Source: Pseudodesulfovibrio indicus (GTDB lineage: Bacteria; Desulfobacterota; Desulfovibrionia; Desulfovibrionales; Desulfovibrionaceae). From it: a stretch of 64,000 bases of DNA. A program made the translations under genes and the position numbers. The stretch lies in NCBI RefSeq assembly GCF_001563225.1, contig NZ_CP014206.1, positions 3,449,486 through 3,513,485 of the forward strand, given 5' to 3'. The notes beneath the pieces were generated by a model. It did no database searches. It saw nothing but the letters and a program-made list of their open reading frames with translations, and had not been told where the DNA came from. Shown here one piece after another: positions 1 through 7,876 of this stretch (the first letter of the stretch is position 1; each line of letters begins with the position of its first letter).

Positions 1-1
1 C

Positions 2-295
2 AAGGTCACGGTCTCCCTCCGGGACAACGACGACATCCTGACCGTGTCCGTATCCGACACCGGCCCGGGCATCCCGGCCGCGGACCTGGGGTACATCTTC
101 GAGAAATTCCACAAGTCCAGCCTGGGCGACACCATCTGCACCGAGCAGAAGGGCACCGGCCTGGGGCTGGCCATCTGCAGGGAGATCGTCGAGCACTACG
201 GCGGCTCCATCTGGGTGGAGTCCACCCTGGGCCAGGGCAGCTCCTTCCACTTCTCCCTGCCCGCCGTCCCCGGCACCGAGAACGCCTGCTCCTGA
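2..295 (+). CDS. Sensor histidine kinase, C-terminal part (5' end outside window)
   Basis: The reading frame is open from the window edge, so only the last 97 residues are present. They form the second half of a HATPase_c domain: the G1 box DTGPGIP, an F-box (IFEKFHK) and the G2 box GTGLGLAI followed by the usual GGSIWVES strand. This part binds ATP and feeds the phosphorylation of a histidine that lies upstream of the window. The sensor input and the histidine itself cannot be seen, so the signal is unknown. The gene ends in TGA, and a hairpin that can serve both flanking genes follows within 15 bp. Confidence 0.9.
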   Translation, partial: KVTVSLRDNDDILTVSVSDTGPGIPAADLGYIFEKFHKSSLGDTICTEQKGTGLGLAICREIVEHYGGSIWVESTLGQGSSFHFSLPAVPGTENACS

Positions 296-307
296 CCCCG
301 CGAAAAA

Positions 308-333
308 GGCCCGCCCTCGAACGAGAGCGGGCC
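308..333 (-). terminator. Intrinsic terminator between convergent kinase and MCP genes
   Basis: GGCCCGC and GCGGGCC pair, with a second short stem CTCG/CGAG inside. On the minus strand the hairpin is followed directly by TTTTT, so it best terminates the MCP gene. It may also stop the kinase gene on the plus strand, although no T run follows there. Confidence 0.75.
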
Positions 334-360
334 CTGATCCCCTTGATATGACCGCTGCGC

Positions 361-2118
361 CTAGCGCACGCCCGCCTTCTTGAAGCAGGACACGTACTCC
401 GCGTCCGTCCCCAGAATGTGCTCCAGGAGCCAGTTCTTGAGGAACTGCATGACGTCCATGGAGACCGTGGCCTTGCCCCGGCGCAGGGCGTCCTTGAATT
501 CGGTCACCTGGGCCACGAACTCGCGGTGCACCGCCTTGTGCGCCTGGGCGTCGGGATAGCGGTGCTGGGCAAAGAGCTTCTCCTCGAAGGCGAAGTGCGT
601 GCCCACGTACTCCTCCAGCCCCTGGACGATCTTGAGCATGGTGTTGCCGGACCTGTGGCTGACCATGGCCTGGTGCAGCTCGTTGATCAGGTCCACCAGC
701 CTGCGGTGCTGCGAGTCGATGGACCCGATGCCCAGGGCATACTTGCTCGACCAGGGGATGAGCACGCTCCCGTCGGCCACTTCGCCCGCGGCCAGCTGCT
801 TGATCATGCTGTCCAGCTGGTCGATCAGCCCGGATATGCTGGCCAGGTTGGAGGCGGACCGCAACATGCCTTCGGCCGTCTCCGAGGCCACCCGGTTGAC
901 GTCGGTCACGGCGCGGTTGATCTCCTCGGAGGTGGCGGACTGCTCCTCCGAGGCGGTGGCGATGGAGTCCACCTGGCCCGAGGTCTCCTCGACGATGGCC
1001 ACGATCTCCTCCATAAACCGCCCGGCTTCGTTGGACGCCTGGGTGCTGTGGGAAATATCCTTCGCGGCCTCCTCGACGGCGGCCACGTTCTCCTTGGCCG
1101 CCACCTGGATGGACCGGATGGCGTCCTCCACCTCCTTGGTGGCGGACATGGTCTTTTCGGCGAGCTTGCGGACCTCGTCCGCGACCACGGCAAACCCCCG
1201 GCCCGCCTCGCCCGCGCGCGCCGCCTCGATGGCCGCGTTCAGGGCCAGCAGGTTGGTCTGGTCCGCGATGTCGGAGATGACGTTCAGGACCGCGCCGATG
1301 GAGGCGGCCTGGTCGCCCAGGCGGCCCATGGTCTCCTTGAGCAGGTGAATCCGCTTCTCGATGCCGCCGATGGAGGCCACGGCGTCCTTCACGCCCTCGG
1401 CACCGATGATCGCCTTTTCCTTGGACTCGGTGGCGTTGACCGCCGCGTGTGAGGCGTTTCTGGCCACCTCGGCCACGGTGGCGGTCATCTCCTCCATGGC
1501 CGTGGCCGTCTCGGCCATGCGCTCGCGCTGAATCTCGACGCCGCCGGTGACCTGGTCCACCTCGCGGGACAGGTCGCCCACGGCGGCCAGCACCTTGCGG
1601 GAAATATCCTCGGCCCGGTGGGAGGTGCGCTGGGCCGACTCCAGCAGGTCCGACAGCCGCTTCTGGTTCTCCCCTGCCTCATGCAGGGCGGACTGGGCCT
1701 CGGCCCGCTGCTTCTCGGCCTTGCGCGCCCGCGCCTCGGCCTCGCCGGTCCGCTCCGCCTGGGCCGCGACCAGGGCCGCGACGGACTCGGACAGCGCCGC
1801 CAGTTCAAACCGCCCCTCTTCCGCGAAGGGCTGGCCGTCCTTTCCTTCCGCTTCCCGGCGGACGGATTCCGCCAACCGGCGCATGGGGGCCAGCAGGAGG
1901 CTGCTCAGCCCGGCCGCCACGACCGCGCCCACGAGCAGGAACCCCGCCGCCATGAAGATCAGGAGGATGCGCGCCGTGGAGAGCGCCTGCTCAACGCCGG
2001 CCGGCCCGCTCCCGACCTGTCCGGCCCGGTAGACGTAAAAGGCGACGCCCACAGCAAGAAGGCACGCGCCAAGAGCGGAAATACGCAGTATCAGGACGCT
2101 GCGAATTGAACTGGACAT
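361..2118 (-). CDS. Methyl-accepting chemotaxis protein with C-terminal hemerythrin domain
   Basis: This 585-residue protein has two N-terminal membrane segments (about residues 11-30 and 50-72) with only a short loop between them, then a coiled-coil linker, then the conserved MCP signalling hairpin (tip region around [18 protein letters not shown]). The last ~125 residues are a hemerythrin domain with the di-iron ligand pattern: H in DSQHRR, HFAFEE, HKAVH and the final [10 protein letters not shown]. Proteins of this build (DcrH in Desulfovibrio) sense oxygen or redox through the di-iron site and signal to CheA/CheW. The lack of a large periplasmic domain fits cytoplasmic sensing. ATG at 2118 is preferred over an in-frame GTG at 2187, because the extra residues do not look like part of the protein; the ribosome site is weak in either case. 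Confidence 0.9.
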   Translation of the reverse strand: MSSSIRSVLILRISALGACLLAVGVAFYVYRAGQVGSGPAGVEQALSTARILLIFMAAGFLLVGAVVAAGLSSLLLAPMRRLAESVRREAEGKDGQPFAEEGRFELAALSESVAALVAAQAERTGEAEARARKAEKQRAEAQSALHEAGENQKRLSDLLESAQRTSHRAEDISRKVLAAVGDLSREVDQVTGGVEIQRERMAETATAMEEMTATVAEVARNASHAAVNATESKEKAIIGAEGVKDAVASIGGIEKRIHLLKETMGRLGDQAASIGAVLNVISDIADQTNLLALNAAIEAARAGEAGRGFAVVADEVRKLAEKTMSATKEVEDAIRSIQVAAKENVAAVEEAAKDISHSTQASNEAGRFMEEIVAIVEETSGQVDSIATASEEQSATSEEINRAVTDVNRVASETAEGMLRSASNLASISGLIDQLDSMIKQLAAGEVADGSVLIPWSSKYALGIGSIDSQHRRLVDLINELHQAMVSHRSGNTMLKIVQGLEEYVGTHFAFEEKLFAQHRYPDAQAHKAVHREFVAQVTEFKDALRRGKATVSMDVMQFLKNWLLEHILGTDAEYVSCFKKAGVR

Positions 2119-2159
2119 AATGGGAAGCCTACCGATTCTGGATGGTTGCAGGAATGGAC

Positions 2160-2250
2160 TCCGGAGAAGACTCTCTCCTTTTATCACACTGATAATTGGT
2201 TTTGATATTGAAATTTACGATCGATATTATATTAAATATCAATTCTTACC
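2160..2250. promoter_or_regulatory. AT-rich divergent control region between MCP and DUF362 genes
   Basis: The gap 2119-2504 has no convincing gene. Its left part is strikingly AT-rich in a GC-rich neighbourhood and holds an inverted repeat, TTGATATT (2202-2209) and AATATCAA (2235-2242), plus nested AT palindromes. This is the natural place for the divergent promoters and an operator. The right part (2250-2504) is GC-rich with no clear signal. No regulator can be named. Confidence 0.4.
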
Positions 2251-2504
2251 CCCCCTGCGCGAAAAACTGACCCGGAGTATTCTTCGCCGTAGCGCAATCT
2301 TCGGTTTGAACATCCCCGCTTCTGGGTGTAGGATCAACCCTTGCGGCAGCGGGTCCTTCCGCGACCATGGGCCCTTCGGCCGCTGTTGCGCTCACCCCCT
2401 CGCATGCGAACGATTCCTGCGGGGGCGACCCGCCGTACGGCGAGCGTCGGTATGGATACGACAAACGAAACTAGCCAACTACCATCCAAGAAAGAGGGAA
2501 CAGC

Positions 2505-3638
2505 ATGGAAAAGGCAACAGTCTTTTTTACGGATTTCAGGACCAAAGCCTTCGGCGACGGTCTTCCCAGCAAATTGAAGAAGATGATCAAGAAGGCCGGA
2601 ATCGGCGAGATCGAGTTGGATGGCAGATTCGCCGCCATCAAGCTCCATTTCGGTGAGTTGGGCAACATCAGCTACCTGCGTCCCAACTACGCCAAGGCCG
2701 TTGCGGACGTGATCAGGGAGCTGGGCGGCAAGCCGTTTCTGACCGATTGCAACACCTTGTATCCCGGCAAGCGCAAGAACGCCCTCGAACACCTCGAATG
2801 CGCCTGGGAAAACGGCTTCACGCCGCTGACCGTGGGCTGTCCCATCCTCATCGGCGACGGCCTCAAGGGGACCGACGACGTGTTGGTCCCGGTACAGGGC
2901 GGCGAGTACGTGAAGGAGGCCAAGATCGGACGGGCCGTCATGGACGCCGACGTGTTCATCAGCCTTACCCACTTCAAGGGTCACGAAATCACCGGCTTCG
3001 GCGGCACCATCAAGAACATCGGCATGGGCTGCGGATCCCGCGCGGGCAAGGCCGAACAGCACAGCGACAGCAAGGCGACCATCGACCCGGAGCTGTGCAA
3101 GGGTTGCCGCACCTGTTACAAGGAGTGCGCCAACAACGCCCTGGAGTTCGACGAAGAGGCCAAGATGATGAGCGTCAACCAGGACAACTGCGTGGGCTGC
3201 GGTCGCTGCCTCGGCTCGTGCAACTTCGACGCCATCTCCTTCGGGTTCGACGCCGCGGTAAAATCCCTGAACTGCCGCATGGCCGAGTACGCCAAGGCCG
3301 TCCTGGACGGTCGTCCCAACTTCCACATCTCCCTGGTCGTGGACGTCTCCCCCAACTGTGACTGCCACGGCGAGAACGACGTGCCCATCCTGCCCAACCT
3401 CGGCATGTTCGCCTCCTTCGATCCCCTGGCCCTGGACCAGGCCTGCGCGGACGCCTGCCTCGCGGCCAAGCCCCTGCCCGGCAGCCAGTTGGCCGACAAC
3501 CTCGCCCAGCCGGGCTTCAGGGACCTGAACGACCACTTCTGCAATTCCACCCCTGAATCCGAGTGGAAGACCTGCCTGGAGCACGCCGAGAAGATCGGGC
3601 TGGGCACCAGGGAGTACGAACTGGTCGTGGTCAAATAG
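2505..3638 (+). CDS. DUF362 family protein with two 4Fe-4S ferredoxin motifs
   Basis: The 377-residue protein opens with a DUF362 domain and carries two 4Fe-4S motifs in tandem in the middle, CKGCRTCYKEC and CVGCGRCLGSC, followed by the rest of the DUF362 fold. There is no signal peptide, so it should be cytoplasmic. The family is common in anaerobes and is thought to be redox-active, but its substrate is unknown; I infer electron transfer or Fe-S-dependent catalysis only. The ATG at 2505 follows GAGGGA at a normal distance. It appears to be transcribed alone, with a strong terminator after the stop. Confidence 0.85.
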   Translation: MEKATVFFTDFRTKAFGDGLPSKLKKMIKKAGIGEIELDGRFAAIKLHFGELGNISYLRPNYAKAVADVIRELGGKPFLTDCNTLYPGKRKNALEHLECAWENGFTPLTVGCPILIGDGLKGTDDVLVPVQGGEYVKEAKIGRAVMDADVFISLTHFKGHEITGFGGTIKNIGMGCGSRAGKAEQHSDSKATIDPELCKGCRTCYKECANNALEFDEEAKMMSVNQDNCVGCGRCLGSCNFDAISFGFDAAVKSLNCRMAEYAKAVLDGRPNFHISLVVDVSPNCDCHGENDVPILPNLGMFASFDPLALDQACADACLAAKPLPGSQLADNLAQPGFRDLNDHFCNSTPESEWKTCLEHAEKIGLGTREYELVVVK

Positions 3639-3680
3639 CCGCAGGCCAACACCCCCCTTCCTCTTTATAGCCAACAAAAA

Positions 3681-3708
3681 AGCCGACCGGACGGACGTCC
3701 GGTCGGCT
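3681..3708. terminator. Bidirectional intrinsic terminator (DUF362 / LysR)
   Basis: A perfect 12-bp stem, AGCCGACCGGAC paired with GTCCGGTCGGCT around a 4-nt loop. On the minus strand the stem runs into TTTTTT, giving a strong terminator for the LysR gene. On the plus strand it is followed by CTCTT and probably also ends the DUF362 transcript. Confidence 0.8.
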
Positions 3709-3782
3709 CTTCCGTTGCGGAGCGGGGCCGCTGGCTGCGCGCCGCGAGCACCGCTTCGAGCGCGCCTCCCGGGCAGAGGCCG

Positions 3783-4667
3783 TCAGGCCGGGGCGTGGTC
3801 CAGGATGTGGTCCATGAACAGCCGGACCCTCCGGGGCAGCTGGCTGGAGCCGGTGACCATGCTCACGTCGTGCACGAACCCGCCGCTCCAGTCCGGCAGC
3901 ACGCGCACCAGCCGCCCGGATTGTTCCGCCGATTCCGCATCCCTGCCCCGGATCATGCCCACGCCGTGTCCGGCCAGGGTGAAATCCAGGCAGACCCCGA
4001 CCGAGCTGAAGCTGTATTGCGGCTGGACCTCGACGAGCACCTGCCGCTCGCCGTTGTGCATGGGCCAGCGACAGCCGAACCGTTGCAGGACGATGCACGG
4101 CAGCCCGCGGAGGTCGCCCGGCTCCCTGGGCAGGGGGTATTGCTCCAGCAGCGACGGCGCGGCGTAGAGATGCGGTTCTATGGTCGTCAGTTTCCGGGCG
4201 ACCAGCGACGGGGCGATGTTCGAGCCGATGAGGAAAGCCACGTCGTACGGGTCCGTGCGCATGTCCACGGGATGCTCCACAAAGGTCAGTTCCATCTGGA
4301 TGTCCGGCCAGGTCGCCGCGAAATCGAGGATCGCGTCCTTCAGCAGCCGCTCGTAGAGGTCGCGGAACATGCAGACCCGGATCAGCCCGGACGGCTTCTG
4401 CATGTTCCCGACCACCGAGTCGTAGGCCTTCCGGGTCTCGTCCAGGATGAACCCGCAGCGGTCCAGAAGATACGCGCCGTTGTCCGTCAACTCGACGTTC
4501 CGGGTGTCCCGGTAAAAGAGCAGTACTCCCATCCGCTCTTCCAGCAGCTTGATGCGCCGCGACAGGGTCGAGACGCCGATCCCCAACGACTCCGCAGCCT
4601 TGGTGAAGCTCTTTCGCCGAGCCACCTCCACCAGCAGGGGGACGTCATTCAAGAATTCCTGCACCAT
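3783..4667 (-). CDS. LysR family transcriptional regulator
   Basis: The 294-residue protein has the LysR winged helix at its N-terminus (KSFTKAAESLGIGVSTLSRR, then RIKLLEERMGVLLFYR) and a periplasmic-binding-like effector domain after it. It diverges from the DUF169 gene at 4804 across a 136-bp gap that holds two perfect inverted repeats, so it probably controls that gene and itself. The effector is unknown. ATG at 4667 is chosen over an in-frame GTG three codons upstream; GGTGGG lies at a suitable distance before it. Confidence 0.85.
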   Translation of the reverse strand: MVQEFLNDVPLLVEVARRKSFTKAAESLGIGVSTLSRRIKLLEERMGVLLFYRDTRNVELTDNGAYLLDRCGFILDETRKAYDSVVGNMQKPSGLIRVCMFRDLYERLLKDAILDFAATWPDIQMELTFVEHPVDMRTDPYDVAFLIGSNIAPSLVARKLTTIEPHLYAAPSLLEQYPLPREPGDLRGLPCIVLQRFGCRWPMHNGERQVLVEVQPQYSFSSVGVCLDFTLAGHGVGMIRGRDAESAEQSGRLVRVLPDWSGGFVHDVSMVTGSSQLPRRVRLFMDHILDHAPA

Positions 4668-4803
4668 TATGCCCACCCATGGAAAAGAGTTTTCCGTTTA
4701 CCGTGGTTTATTTTGTCCATGGGCATGGTATGAAAAGGCAAGTCCAAAGGCAACCCGCCCGTCTTCCAAGCGGGAAAACGCTGACCCCTCAAAGGAGAAC
4801 GAC
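4668..4803. promoter_or_regulatory. Divergent LysR / DUF169 promoter region with two palindromes
   Basis: Two perfect inverted repeats lie here: GGAAAA-GAG-TTTTCC at 4681-4695 and CCATG-GG-CATGG at 4717-4728. LysR proteins usually bind a dyad between divergent genes, so either may be the operator; this is inference. A good ribosome site AAAGGAG precedes the DUF169 ATG at 4804. Confidence 0.5.
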
Positions 4804-5649
4804 ATGACCATGCAATCCCTACTCGACGGCACCGCCACCTTTCTGGACCACCTCGGCCTGGGAGAAGCCCCCTTCGGCGTCCACTATTCCGATACCCTGC
4901 CGGAGAACGCCTACGGCCCGAAAAAAGGCGCGCCCATCTCGCGCGAGCTGGAGGATGCGCGGGCGCTGGACATGCAGGAAGTCATGAAGACCTTCTCCTG
5001 CGTCATGGGCAACGTCTGGCTGGCGCGGAAAAAGGGCGGCGCGGCGTACATCTCGTCCGAGGAGTACGGCTGCGTCGGCGGCGCGTACTACTGCTCCATG
5101 ATGAAGCCCCACCTGCGCTTCATCGAGCACTACGTGTCCACCGGGTACGAGGGCACGCCCCTGCACGGCGAGCGGTACATGCCCGATCCCGACGCCATGC
5201 GCGCATTCATGGAAGAGGTGAACCCCCGCGAGGCCCCCGGCAAGTACTGCATCTTCAAGCCTCTCTCCCTGTTCACCGACGAGACCAAGCCGGAATTCGT
5301 CATCTTCTTCGCCCGGCCCGAGGTGCTGTCCGGCCTGTTCACCCAGGCGGTGTTCGCCACCGGGGACATGGATTGCGTGGTCTCCCCCTTCGGCGCGGGC
5401 TGCACCAATATGGTCAGCTGGCCCCTGTACTACAAGGGCAAGGGGCTGGAGAAGGCCGTCATCGGCGGCTTCGATCCCTCGGCCCGGAAGTTCATGAAGA
5501 CCGACGAGCTGACCTTCACGGTCTCCCTGGACCTCTACGAAAAGATGCTGGCCGCCCTGCCGGAATCCATGTTCACCCACGAGACGGACTGGAAGGGAGT
5601 GCGCAAGAAGGTCGCGCGCAGCGCCAAGGCGTGGGGCGAGGCGGACTAG
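4804..5649 (+). CDS. DUF169 family protein
   Basis: The 281-residue protein matches the DUF169 pattern: an opening FLDHLGLGEAPFGVHY, a cysteine-containing middle block (SEEYGCVGGAYYC) and the later FGAGCTNM block. It has no signal peptide or membrane segment. The family is widespread in anaerobes and methanogens and has no established function; conserved cysteines suggest metal or Fe-S binding, which is inference. The ATG at 4804 follows AAAGGAG by 6 bases. The divergent LysR gene is its likely regulator. Confidence 0.75.
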   Translation: MTMQSLLDGTATFLDHLGLGEAPFGVHYSDTLPENAYGPKKGAPISRELEDARALDMQEVMKTFSCVMGNVWLARKKGGAAYISSEEYGCVGGAYYCSMMKPHLRFIEHYVSTGYEGTPLHGERYMPDPDAMRAFMEEVNPREAPGKYCIFKPLSLFTDETKPEFVIFFARPEVLSGLFTQAVFATGDMDCVVSPFGAGCTNMVSWPLYYKGKGLEKAVIGGFDPSARKFMKTDELTFTVSLDLYEKMLAALPESMFTHETDWKGVRKKVARSAKAWGEAD

Positions 5650-5695
5650 CCGGGATCAAGCCCCCTTCTTCCCGAACACGGTTCAAGCACCTTGC

Positions 5696-5726
5696 GCGGG
5701 CCGCCGGACGGTGTCAGGCGGCCCGC
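5696..5726 (+). terminator. Strong GC hairpin after DUF169 gene
   Basis: A perfect 10-bp stem, GCGGGCCGCC paired with GGCGGCCCGC around an 11-nt loop, lies 47 bp after the stop. No T run follows, so termination would be weak or Rho-assisted. Confidence 0.45.
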
Positions 5727-5830
5727 CTGCCGTCCGGGGGCGGATGAACAGTGCAATCGGTCATTGAAAAACCGGCCTGCATGGGGGACACTCCCCTTGC
5801 CCGGCACAATGCGGGCAGAGGAGATTATTG

Positions 5831-6709
5831 ATGAATACCGACATCGGCCGCAACGACCCCTGTCCCTGCGGGAGCGGCAAGAAATTCAAGAAATGCTGCA
5901 TGGGCAAGCCCGAAGGCGCGCGCATGCTGCTGCCCCAGGCCTATCTCAAGCGGTACGGCATCCGCATCAAGACCCCGGAGCAGATCGAGGGCATACGCCG
6001 CTGCGGCGAACTGGTCATGCGCACCTTCGACGCCATCCAGGACCTGATCCGCCCCGGCACGGTCACCGAGGAAATCAACCGGGCGGTGCACGACTTCACG
6101 GTGGCGAACGGCGCGCGGCCCGCGCCCCTGCATTACAACGGGTTTCCGAAGAGCGTCTGCGTCTCGCCCAACGAGGTCGTGTGCCACGGCATTCCGGGCC
6201 CGAACGCCCTGAAAAGCGGCGACATCGTCAACGTGGACATCACCAGCGTCCTGGACGGCTACTACGCGGACTGCAACCAGACCTTCTTCGTGGGCAAACC
6301 GTCCCCGGACGCGGCCAAGATCGTGGCCGTGACCCGCGAATGCCTGCGCCTGGGGCTGGAGCAGGCCCGTCCGGGCAATACCCTGAACGACGTGGCCGGG
6401 GCCATCCAGGATTACGCCGAAGGCCAGGGCTGCTCCGTGGTGCGCGAATACATGGGCCACGGCGTGGGCCTCGACTTCCACGAGCCGCCCCACGTCCCGC
6501 ACTTCCGCTCCCGGCTGGGCAATGTTCCCCTTGCGCCGGGCATGGTCCTGACCGTCGAGCCCATGATCAACCTCGGGGCCAAGGAAGTGGACGTGCTCGA
6601 CGACGACTGGACCGCCGTCACCCGCGACGGCTCCCTGTCCGCCCAGTTCGAGCAGACCATCGTCATCACCGACCACGGCTACGAGAGCCTGACTCCGTTC
6701 GAACTCTAA
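5831..6709 (+). CDS. map: Methionine aminopeptidase type I with N-terminal SEC-C zinc motif
   Basis: The enzyme removes the initiator methionine from nascent proteins. Residues 6-20 are a SEC-C motif ([16 protein letters not shown]), a zinc-binding segment that can tether the enzyme to the ribosome. The catalytic domain follows, with the five metal ligands visible in order: the D of VNVDIT, the D of YYADCNQTF, the H of [10 protein letters not shown], the E of TVEPM and the E of QFEQT. Length is 292 residues, as expected for the SEC-C form. ATG at 5831 follows GAGGAG; an overlapping TTG one codon earlier is not needed. A strong hairpin follows the stop. Confidence 0.93.
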   Translation: MNTDIGRNDPCPCGSGKKFKKCCMGKPEGARMLLPQAYLKRYGIRIKTPEQIEGIRRCGELVMRTFDAIQDLIRPGTVTEEINRAVHDFTVANGARPAPLHYNGFPKSVCVSPNEVVCHGIPGPNALKSGDIVNVDITSVLDGYYADCNQTFFVGKPSPDAAKIVAVTRECLRLGLEQARPGNTLNDVAGAIQDYAEGQGCSVVREYMGHGVGLDFHEPPHVPHFRSRLGNVPLAPGMVLTVEPMINLGAKEVDVLDDDWTAVTRDGSLSAQFEQTIVITDHGYESLTPFEL

Positions 6710-6737
6710 CCGCCCGCCTCTCCCTGCAAACAGACAA

Positions 6738-6769
6738 AAGGCCTTGGAGTCCTGCAACTCCAAGGCCTT
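6738..6769. terminator. Intrinsic terminator after map; ancestral tRNA-Arg terminator
   Basis: A perfect 13-bp stem, AAGGCCTTGGAGT paired with ACTCCAAGGCCTT, ends 8 bp before the displaced tRNA-Arg 3' end. Read on the minus strand it runs into TTTTG. This suggests it was the terminator of tRNA-Arg before the island separated the two. On the plus strand it also serves map. Confidence 0.75.
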
Positions 6770-6777
6770 GATCTCTC

Positions 6778-6826
6778 TGGTGCCCCCAGCGCGATTCGAA
6801 CACGCGGCACCAGGATTAGGAATCCT
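6778..6826. repeat. Left attachment repeat (displaced 3' end of tRNA-Arg)
   Basis: These 49 bases are identical to 21748-21796, the 3' part of the intact tRNA-Arg(CCU), from the CCA end through the anticodon loop. Past 6826 the match breaks into AT-rich island sequence, so this is not a working tRNA. Such a pair of direct repeats is what tyrosine-integrase insertion into a tRNA 3' end leaves. Confidence 0.95.
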
Positions 6827-7042
6827 TTTTTATTGCAAATTGCTACCATTAGACTCAACCAAGAAAACTACGTGCAAGTCGATCAAAATACCTATTTAAA
6901 ATACTTTTACTGCCTGTTGCCACTCATTGCAAAATCCCGCAGGCCAGTACATTGTTCTTACTGATTCGTATCCAATTCGTGACCAAAGGCGTCCCCCTCG
7001 CGACCTCAATAAAAGTCTTGCTTTTCTCGGCTGCAATCAGTA

Positions 7043-7057
7043 TGTACAACTTGTACA
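7043..7057. promoter_or_regulatory. Perfect palindromic operator upstream of the MerR-like gene
   Basis: TGTACAA-C-TTGTACA is a perfect 7-1-7 palindrome, 21 bp before the GTG of the regulator at 7079. A near copy (13 of 15 bases) lies at 7638-7652 before the next gene. The rest of the gap 6827-7078 is AT-rich and shows no gene. Confidence 0.6.
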
Positions 7058-7078
7058 TTTTAAGCATGGAATGCAAAA

Positions 7079-7618
7079 GTGGAATTCACCATTACCGACA
7101 TCGAACGACTTTGCGAGATAGACCGCAACCGCCTCTACCAGTGGATGAGAGAGGGCTACATTGGGCCGTCCGTCCAAAAGGCTAGCGGGCATGGCACTAA
7201 GAACGTGTGGTCCTTCGCAGATCTCGTCCGCATACAAACTTTTCAAATGATGGTTGCTACTGGATGGAAACGAGAGGCCGCATCAAGGGTACTCAACTCA
7301 CCGAGATGTTATGCATCTCTTGGCTTATTCCCAGACAAAGCCGACATCACCTGGCACGACTCAGCGGAAGAGCAACATCGGGCTGTTACCCAACACACTG
7401 AAGGTTATCGCTTCAACCTGGTATATTTAAAATATCTCGGTCGAAGCTTGGTGGTCTCATTTTGCACAGTAGCCGAGCATTATTCTAACGCGATAGCCAT
7501 TTTGCTTAAAGCCCTTGAGAATGACCTCAGTGAAGAGAATCATCCGCACCCCCACCCCGTTGAGATGTACTCAATTGATGCTACCCCAATCGTCCTCGGG
7601 CTAGCCCAGCGGATATAA
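7079..7618 (+). CDS. MerR-like helix-turn-helix regulator of the island
   Basis: The 179-residue protein starts with a MerR-type winged helix (ITDIERLCEIDRNRLYQWMR, then EGYIGPS), continues with a helical part and ends without a recognisable effector domain. It begins at GTG 7079, because an in-frame TAA sits just upstream at 7061; the ribosome site is weak. Palindromic sites before this gene and the next suggest that it controls both; this is inference. It resembles the switch regulators of small integrated elements. Confidence 0.7.
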   Translation: MEFTITDIERLCEIDRNRLYQWMREGYIGPSVQKASGHGTKNVWSFADLVRIQTFQMMVATGWKREAASRVLNSPRCYASLGLFPDKADITWHDSAEEQHRAVTQHTEGYRFNLVYLKYLGRSLVVSFCTVAEHYSNAIAILLKALENDLSEENHPHPHPVEMYSIDATPIVLGLAQRI

Positions 7619-7637
7619 TTTTTTTTGGCACATCTAA

Positions 7638-7652
7638 TGTACAACGTATACA
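7638..7652. promoter_or_regulatory. Second copy of the island operator
   Basis: TGTACAACGTATACA matches the perfect palindrome at 7043-7057 in 13 of 15 positions. It lies 18 bp before the AlpA-like ATG at 7670, where a repressor would block transcription. Confidence 0.55.
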
Positions 7653-7669
7653 TTATAAGGATGCATGAC

Positions 7670-7876
7670 ATGGAAAAACGATTCTTATCGGTTCCGGAAC
7701 TTGCCGACCTCCTCGGCATCTCAAGATCAACCATCTACCACCGCTGTGCCCGTGGTGCTGAAAACCCCTTCCCGATCCCGTCTAAACGTATCGGGCGACT
7801 CGTGCGCTTTGATCGCCGTGACGTGGAAGAATTCATGGGGAATAGCCGTGCAAATAGGAGCGATCACCACCACTGA
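7670..7876 (+). CDS. AlpA/excisionase-like helix-turn-helix protein
   Basis: The 68-residue protein is a single HTH_17-type winged helix: FLSVPELADLLGISRSTIYH, then IGRLVRFDRRDVEEFM. Proteins of this kind act as excisionases or as activators of integrase and replication genes in P4-like satellites and conjugative elements. The ATG at 7670 has AAGGA at a good distance; the in-frame ATG at 7661 is too close to that site. The gene is followed, with overlap, by the polymerase-like gene, which suggests one transcription unit. Confidence 0.8.
   Translation: MEKRFLSVPELADLLGISRSTIYHRCARGAENPFPIPSKRIGRLVRFDRRDVEEFMGNSRANRSDHHH

Noticed and set aside
2246..2464. A 72-residue Tyr/Gly-rich frame on the minus strand before the DUF362 gene
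   Set aside because: It needs a TTG start, has no ribosome site and lies in sequence that looks like promoter and leader DNA.
6778..6826. A second tRNA-Arg gene
   Set aside because: Only the 3' part through the anticodon loop is present; the D arm and 5' acceptor strand are missing. It is the displaced att copy.
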